Source: Moraxellaceae bacterium
GTDB taxonomy: Bacteria > Pseudomonadota > Gammaproteobacteria > Pseudomonadales > Moraxellaceae
Assembly: GCA_004173455.1 (NCBI GenBank)
Contig: SECL01000030.1
Location: 1-40,500, forward strand
DNA: 40,500 bases
Direction: 5' to 3'
How positions within the stretch are numbered: position 1 is the first letter of the stretch; the number at the start of each line of letters is the position of its first letter. Below the pieces are notes generated by a model. It was not told the DNA's origin. It saw nothing but the letters and a program-made list of their open reading frames with translations, and ran no database searches. Positions 36,532-40,500 of the stretch are shown here, piece after piece. A program made the translations under genes and the position numbers.

Positions 36532-37351
36532 GAAGATACACCTCATAGGGCATTAAAATGCGTTCAATGGCCGTGCTGGGTAAAATAGGCTGCTGCTGGG
36601 TGGAGCTATCTGTTTCAATCTGACTTTTAAAACAATCAATCGCCTGTTTTTTTAAAGCAAGCTGTTCGGCAGTTAATTCAAGTTTTAAGGCTTGCTGCCA
36701 TGGAATACGCCCATCATTGGGACTTGCCCAATGCCATGCCCAAATCAACACCTGATAGCAGGCAAGCTGCTGGTCATTGGCAAAACGCTGCACCGTATTG
36801 CCTGTGGCTTCGTGGTCGGGGTGGCCATCTTTGGCAAAAGTACATACTAAAATATCATTGGGTTGCACGTGCTTACCCAACAATTGATAAAGTTTATCTT
36901 GCGCAAGGCTAATCGTACCATCCTCAATATCCAGTGCAATGCGCTGTACAGTGGCCTGCACACCCAGCACTTTCAAAGCCTGCAAGCTTTCTTGCGGCCG
37001 AATATGGTTTAATTGCACGGGCGAATAAATACTGGATTCTGGATGGCTTTGCGTGCCATTGGTCACCGCCATTAAAAGCATGTCGCGCTTGAGTTCATGC
37101 AATTGCTGCATCAGACCAGCGCAACCCAAAATCTCATCATCTGGGTGCGGGGCAATAATCACCACGCGCTGATTGGCGTGAAAATGCTGCGCCAGCTCTA
37201 AATTACTGAGCTGATGCAAACCTGGCCAATTCAGCCATGTTTGCTTGGACGTGCCAGCGCCATAAATCACCCGGTCTTGTACGCGTTCATCAACCAGAAT
37301 GTCATTATTCAAAGTAGTGCCAACGAGTGCATCAGTCGTTATAACATCCAT
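36524..37351 (-). CDS. PIG-L family deacetylase
   Basis: The 275-residue protein contains the two zinc-site motifs of LmbE/PIG-L enzymes, PHPDDE (residues 68-73) and HPDHE (177-181), so it should remove an acetyl group from an N-acetylated amino sugar or similar substrate. VVIIAPHPDDEILGCAG and CTFAKDGHPDHEATG are intact, hence an active enzyme is likely. About 60 residues precede the core, a little longer than usual. No signal peptide is seen. It overlaps the upstream dehydrogenase-fold gene by 13 bases and the downstream methyltransferase gene by 8. I recall fusions of PIG-L with this kind of methyltransferase in other proteobacteria, which supports a joint role. Confidence 0.9.
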   Translation of the reverse strand: MDVITTDALVGTTLNNDILVDERVQDRVIYGAGTSKQTWLNWPGLHQLSNLELAQHFHANQRVVIIAPHPDDEILGCAGLMQQLHELKRDMLLMAVTNGTQSHPESSIYSPVQLNHIRPQESLQALKVLGVQATVQRIALDIEDGTISLAQDKLYQLLGKHVQPNDILVCTFAKDGHPDHEATGNTVQRFANDQQLACYQVLIWAWHWASPNDGRIPWQQALKLELTAEQLALKKQAIDCFKSQIETDSSTQQQPILPSTAIERILMPYEVYLHG

Positions 37352-38340
37352 GTGACGTGCTCCTGTACAGACAGTTTTCCAATGTGTTCCAAATCATGGG
37401 CGGCATGGCTTTGGCGTAAAAATACTGGCAAATCTGCTGCCAGACGGGCAAAAATTTCATTGTCACAAAATGGCCGTGCGCCCAGTGCTTTACCCACCTG
37501 ATCCAGTACCTGCAAAGCAGCCTGTTCAACGTTGGCACGTAATATACGCACCGCTAATTCATGACTTTGGCTGGGTACTGCATCAATCTGCTGAGCCAGT
37601 TGTTGAAAGGAATGCTTAACCGTAGCCAGTTGAGTGTTTACCTGCCCCAGATACATCAGGCGATAGTGATTGTCCTGCCGATCACAAGCCTGCTGCAAAA
37701 ACGCCGCCAGTCGCACTGCGGCACCATACCAGCAGGCAGCAACGCCTGCCGCGCCATGCCAAAATCCAGCACGGCTTAGGTAATCATCTGGATTGGCAAT
37801 TTTATTAGCCACCACGTTTTCAAAAGTGATTTTTGCCGTTTGCGTGTGCTGCATGCCCACCGCTTGCCAATCCGTTGTATCAATGTCGATATTGGCTTGT
37901 TGCATATCGACCAGTAATAGCTGTGATTGCTGCTGTGCATTACGATAGGTCATTAAGCCATAACCCACTAAGCTTGCTGCCGAGCACCATGTTTTCTCAC
38001 CACTGATCAAGCCATCATCAAAGCAAATAGGTTTTTGACTGCCTTCTGCGGCCCACACCGCCCATAATCTGGTTGCCGCGTCAGCATCAGATACAGGCTG
38101 ACCCAACTCCTGCAAAATACTCAGCGCATCCAGATGCGATTCAAACCATTTGACCAAATTTAAATCAGTGGCAGCCACTTGTGCCAGTATTTGCCAACGC
38201 TGATAAGTGCGGCCATGTGCAGGGTGGGGAATCTCGGGCGTTAATTGAACCAATTGCTGAATTGCAGTGTGAAGTCGCTCTGGAAAACTTAAATGTGCTT
38301 GGTTCTGCTCAAAATGAGCCAAAATCGTTTCCAGTGTCAT
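37339..38340 (-). CDS. Acyl-CoA dehydrogenase-fold flavoprotein, probably not a true dehydrogenase
   Basis: The 333-residue protein shows the acyl-CoA dehydrogenase fold in reduced form: an N-terminal helical part, LISGEKTWCSAASLVGYGL in the beta domain, and a C-terminal helical domain with GKALGARPFCDNEIFARLAADL. It is shorter than the usual 380 residues. Where dehydrogenases have YEGT with the catalytic Glu, it has LRQSHAAHDLEHIG, so the base seems absent. Such changes occur in fold members that act as oxidases or N-/C-hydroxylases, for example nitrososynthases on amino sugars. First gene of the four-gene operon; AGGA lies 8 bases before the ATG at 38340. The reaction is not known. Confidence 0.8.
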   Translation of the reverse strand: MTLETILAHFEQNQAHLSFPERLHTAIQQLVQLTPEIPHPAHGRTYQRWQILAQVAATDLNLVKWFESHLDALSILQELGQPVSDADAATRLWAVWAAEGSQKPICFDDGLISGEKTWCSAASLVGYGLMTYRNAQQQSQLLLVDMQQANIDIDTTDWQAVGMQHTQTAKITFENVVANKIANPDDYLSRAGFWHGAAGVAACWYGAAVRLAAFLQQACDRQDNHYRLMYLGQVNTQLATVKHSFQQLAQQIDAVPSQSHELAVRILRANVEQAALQVLDQVGKALGARPFCDNEIFARLAADLPVFLRQSHAAHDLEHIGKLSVQEHVTWML

Positions 38341-38499
38341 TTAACCAATCCTGTTTTTTAATGTTATACAGCAAGCCCTTACTGCACTTGGGCAGCTTAT
38401 GCTGGCCATGCATTAATGGATTTATAACACTACAAAAAGAACGGCATAAGTCATGCTCACTAAACGTAACTATTTCATCTCAATAGACAAGGACAGCCA

Positions 38500-39162
38500 C
38501 TACAATTCATTACGCGGCTTATCCTCAGCGGTTAAGGCTTGTTGCATGGCTTGCAAAAACACCTCTGGCGGCTGTGCGCCCGATAAGCCAATTTTTTGAT
38601 TAAACACAAAAAACGGCACACCACTAATGTCCAGTTGTTCACGCGCAATGTGCTCATCCATACGCACTTCCTGTTCAAAACGATCAGAATCCAGCACGGC
38701 TTTGACTTCATCAGGATTTAAGCCAATTCTAGCCGCGACTTGTTCGACCACCTCGCGCTTGCCAATCGCCAAGCCTTCGGTCATGTAGGCATAGAAAAAT
38801 GCCTCCTCGGCAGTATCGGCAAGCCCGTAGCTTTGTGCCAGATGAATAATACGGTGCGCATTAAACGAATTGCCCGATTGTGCTTTTTGCCATTGAAAAT
38901 CAATCCCCTCAGCCGTTGCCATCTCGGCCATTTGCCGTTGCATTTGTTCCATCTCTACCACACTTTTACTGTATTTCTTGGCCAGACGTTCGGTATTGGA
39001 GCTGTCATGGCTGGCAGGCGCATTAGAGTCTAGTTCATAGCTATGCCAATGCACGTCGATCTCAATACCTGCTTCACGCGCGACGTTCTCTAGGCGTTTT
39101 TTACCGATGTAACAAAACGGGCAGACCACGTCTGACCAGATGTCGATGCGTAAAGGATTCAT
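38500..39162 (-). CDS. DsbA-family oxidoreductase, FrnE-like
   Basis: The 220-residue protein begins with IDIWSDVVCPFCYIGKKRLE, giving a CPFC active site at the start of a thioredoxin fold with a helical insertion, and ends with the cis-Pro region ISGVPFFVFNQKIGLSGAQPPEVF. This is the FrnE type of cytoplasmic DsbA-like proteins (2-hydroxychromene-2-carboxylate isomerase/DsbA superfamily), some of which act in oxidative-stress tolerance. No signal peptide is present. The ATG at 39162 fits the family start; the Met at 39177 has no ribosome site. It is on the same strand as the four-gene operon but separated by 159 bases, so probably a separate unit. Confidence 0.88.
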   Translation of the reverse strand: MNPLRIDIWSDVVCPFCYIGKKRLENVAREAGIEIDVHWHSYELDSNAPASHDSSNTERLAKKYSKSVVEMEQMQRQMAEMATAEGIDFQWQKAQSGNSFNAHRIIHLAQSYGLADTAEEAFFYAYMTEGLAIGKREVVEQVAARIGLNPDEVKAVLDSDRFEQEVRMDEHIAREQLDISGVPFFVFNQKIGLSGAQPPEVFLQAMQQALTAEDKPRNEL

Positions 39163-39307
39163 CAGAAGTGCTCTCATTGTCGTGTTATCTGCTTAAGACT
39201 GTATAAACTCACTTTAAACGAGTCAGTTCTAAGTTGAATGGCTTATTGTAAAAGCTAAACTTACTGACACAGGCCTACACTGAGTTGATTTATATTTGAA
39301 TGACTAT

Positions 39308-39317
39308 AGTATATACT
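39308..39317. promoter_or_regulatory. Palindrome upstream of vapBC, possible operator
   Basis: agtatatact is a perfect 10-base palindrome that also resembles a -10 element, 28 bases before the vapB start. VapB-VapC complexes bind palindromes over their own promoter, so it may be the autoregulation site. No clear -35 partner was found. Confidence 0.4.
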
Positions 39318-39345
39318 TTATGTATGTACAAACTGGGGGCAAGAC

Positions 39346-39579
39346 ATGAACCATATTGCACGTGTTTTTAAATCGGGTAATAGCCAAGCCGTGCGTTTAC
39401 CCAAAGCCTTTCGGGTAGATGTCGATGAATTGGAGATTTTTCAGCGTGGCGATGAATTAGTATTAAGAAAACCTGCGAGTGATTTAGCCCAAGCATTTAA
39501 TATTCTAGCTGATTTGCCTAATGACTTTTTTGCTGATGGGCGTGAAGATTTACCCTTGCAAGAGCGTGAAGACCTATAA
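39346..39579 (+). CDS. vapB: VapB-type antitoxin (AbrB-like)
   Basis: The 77-residue protein starts ARVFKSGNSQAVRLPKAFR, the swapped-hairpin AbrB/MazE-type DNA-binding fold of VapB antitoxins, with ELEIFQRGDELVLRK completing the fold and an acidic C-terminal tail (PNDFFADGREDLPLQEREDL) that would neutralise the toxin. The stop shares a base with the start of vapC (TAATG), the normal coupling. The ATG has GGGGGC about 7 bases upstream. Intact and likely functional. Confidence 0.93.
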   Translation: MNHIARVFKSGNSQAVRLPKAFRVDVDELEIFQRGDELVLRKPASDLAQAFNILADLPNDFFADGREDLPLQEREDL

Positions 39580-39983
39580 TGCCAACTTATATGCTAGACA
39601 CCAATATTTGCATTTATATTAAGAAAAACAAGCCATTGGAGGTATTAGAAAAATTTAAAACTTTAAGCGTTGGTGATGCAGTGATTTCGCAAATTACTTG
39701 GGGCGAGTTACAGTACGGTGCCCATAAAAGCCAACACACTCAAAAAGTTCTACAGGAATTGGAAGAATTAGTGCGCTTAATTCCAGTTTTACCGCTGAGT
39801 AATGATGCGGCAGAACACTATGGTCAAATTAGACATATGCTTGCACGGCAAGGACAAATTATTGGTGCTAATGATTTGTGGATCGCTGCGCATGCTAGAG
39901 CCAGTGATTTAATTTTAGTGAGTAATAATACGCAGGAGTTTTGCAGAGTAGAGGGTTTGAGGTTAGAGAATTGGGTTAGTTAA
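39579..39983 (+). CDS. vapC: VapC-type PIN-domain ribonuclease toxin
   Basis: The 134-residue protein has a PIN domain with the acidic residues Asp7 (MLDTNICIY), Glu43 (WGELQYG) and Asp99 (GANDLWIAAHA), all intact. VapC toxins of this group cleave initiator tRNA or other RNAs when VapB is lost. TITWGELQYGA-like and VSNNTQEFCRVEGLRLENW segments match Salmonella/Shigella-type VapC. The pair lies close to an IS and beside a dead PIN gene. Function is assigned by family; the target is not tested. Confidence 0.93.
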   Translation: MPTYMLDTNICIYIKKNKPLEVLEKFKTLSVGDAVISQITWGELQYGAHKSQHTQKVLQELEELVRLIPVLPLSNDAAEHYGQIRHMLARQGQIIGANDLWIAAHARASDLILVSNNTQEFCRVEGLRLENWVS

Positions 39984-40040
39984 AACAAAAAATAAAAAAC
40001 ATAGAAGTAAAAAAAATTGATAAATAGCTGAAAGTGAGGG

Positions 40041-40229
40041 GAATTTGAACATAGTAAAGTGGAAGATTATGAGGTTGTTTTATAAGCTTTGAATTATTAT
40101 GAACAAGGGCTGGATTTTGCCGATAGTTTGCATGCGGTGCGCTCACAGGATTATCAGGCATTTGTGACTTTTGATGCCAAGTTTGCCAAGAAGGCTAAAG
40201 ATTTTGGGTTAGTAGTGGAGTTGGTTTAG
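40041..40229 (+). pseudogene. Decayed PIN-domain (VapC-like) toxin, C-terminal remnant
   Basis: In one frame the sequence reads EDYEVVL, TAA at 40083-40085, then ALNYYEQGLDFADSLHAV, RSQDYQAF and VTFDAKFAKKAKDFGLVVELV to a TAG at 40227. DFADSLH and FVTFDAKFAKKA are the third and fourth acidic-site regions of PIN toxins of a family different from the intact vapC next door. The TAA probably replaced a CAA (Gln) codon. The N-terminal half and any antitoxin are missing. Confidence 0.75.
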
Positions 40230-40385
40230 GGGGGACAGTATTTTATTGAAGTGTTTCACTGAAATAGTGGACAGATGGAGAGTATTTTGATGTACTTGTC
40301 TTTAAATCTTTTTCAAGGTTATAGTGGTTTTTATTGACTACTACAACATACCAACAAGCATACTTTATATAAAAGAAAACTTTAA
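40230..40385. other. Unassigned AT-rich stretch between PIN remnant and IS
   Basis: About 156 bases with no convincing reading frame on either strand. It begins with a G-run and contains gtggacaga (40273-40281), which resembles ends of IS3-type elements, but there is too little sequence to decide. Confidence 0.4.
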
Positions 40386-40402
40386 TAGATCTCTTGCATA
40401 AA
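40386..40402. repeat. IS terminal inverted repeat (left end)
   Basis: Exact reverse complement of 101-117. The bases before it (ttaa) would fit a TA-type IS5 target, but without the other end of this copy a target duplication cannot be shown. Confidence 0.85.
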
Positions 40403-40403
40403 T

Positions 40404-40435
40404 CAAAAGATGATCAATGTATTGATCATCTTTTG
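40404..40435. repeat. Subterminal 15-base-pair inverted repeat inside the IS
   Basis: caaaagatgatcaat (40404-40418) and attgatcatcttttg (40421-40435) are perfect inverted repeats with only 2 bases between. It lies between the terminal repeat and the transposase start, where a hairpin could shield the gene from outside transcription or bind transposase. Confidence 0.8.
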
Positions 40436-40472
40436 AGCTAAAAATTGGATTGCTTTCATCTATAATGACAGC

Positions 40473-40500
40473 ATGAAATATACCGATATCAAATCATTAC
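40473..40500 (+). CDS. IS5-family transposase, N-terminal start (partial)
   Basis: ATG at 40473 opens MKYTDIKSL before the window ends; I recognise this as the N-terminus of IS5-family transposases of Acinetobacter. Only nine codons are visible. It is most likely the same element as the left-edge copy, as the terminal repeats are identical. Confidence 0.75.

Larger units (their letters stand above)
40386..40500 (+). mobile_element. Left end of a second IS5-family copy (partial)
   Basis: Starts with the 17-base terminal repeat tagatctcttgcataaa (40386-40402), continues through a subterminal inverted repeat and reaches the transposase start codon at 40473. Orientation is the same as that of the copy at the left edge. 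The window ends inside the element. Confidence 0.85.

Noticed and set aside
40230-40385. Remnant of an IS3-type end (gtggacaga and a G-run)
   Set aside because: Too short and without a matching second end or transposase fragment to support a claim.
1-40500. A composite transposon carried by the two IS copies
   Set aside because: The interval holds essential genes (glyQ, glyS) and biosynthetic genes (serA, aroE) in a normal chromosomal setting; the flanking copies more likely reflect separate insertions or assembly breaks.

Overview
The window reads as chromosomal DNA of a gammaproteobacterium, most likely Moraxellaceae (Acinetobacter or a relative such as Alkanindiges). Support comes from the IS5-family element at both ends, serA divergent from a D-2-hydroxyglutarate dehydrogenase-type gene, the glyQ-glyS pair, several small lineage-type lipoproteins and moderate base composition. 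This placement is by recognition, not by a search. No rRNA, tRNA or CRISPR array was seen.

Left end (1-4670): the tail of an IS5-family transposase and its terminal inverted repeat lie directly against the 3' part of a type I restriction specificity gene (hsdS), so the IS has cut hsdS. Next come a structured intergenic stretch and an Abi_2-family (AbiD/AbiF-like, HEPN-type) abortive-infection gene, then hsdR carrying a one-base frameshift near 1791. The restriction system looks dead. The abi gene and its upstream RNA-like element look intact.

Core housekeeping (4790-19350): serA and a divergent FAD oxidoreductase likely to recycle D-2-hydroxyglutarate made by SerA; a DjlA-like membrane J-domain protein; glyQ-glyS; a PspC-domain protein; a large acyl-CoA dehydrogenase; aroE; and four lipoproteins, of which only the glycine-zipper one has a recognisable type.

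Middle (19350-31320): a decayed GNAT acetyltransferase, an epoxide-hydrolase-like enzyme, an HNH protein, a NhaC-type antiporter, a PqqU/YncD-like TonB receptor without a visible Fur box, an LprI-like protein, htpG behind a clear sigma-32 promoter, a TonB siderophore receptor behind two Fur-box-like dyads, and an outer-membrane-type protein.

Right part (31320-40500): an AaeB/AaeX/AaeA-like export cassette; a tightly overlapping four-gene operon (acyl-CoA dehydrogenase fold, PIG-L deacetylase, NodS-like methyltransferase, GT2 glycosyltransferase) that looks like a small uncharacterised glycoconjugate pathway and is the best candidate for an undescribed system; a FrnE-like DsbA protein; an intact VapBC pair; a decayed second PIN toxin; and the start of another IS5-family copy in the same orientation as the first.
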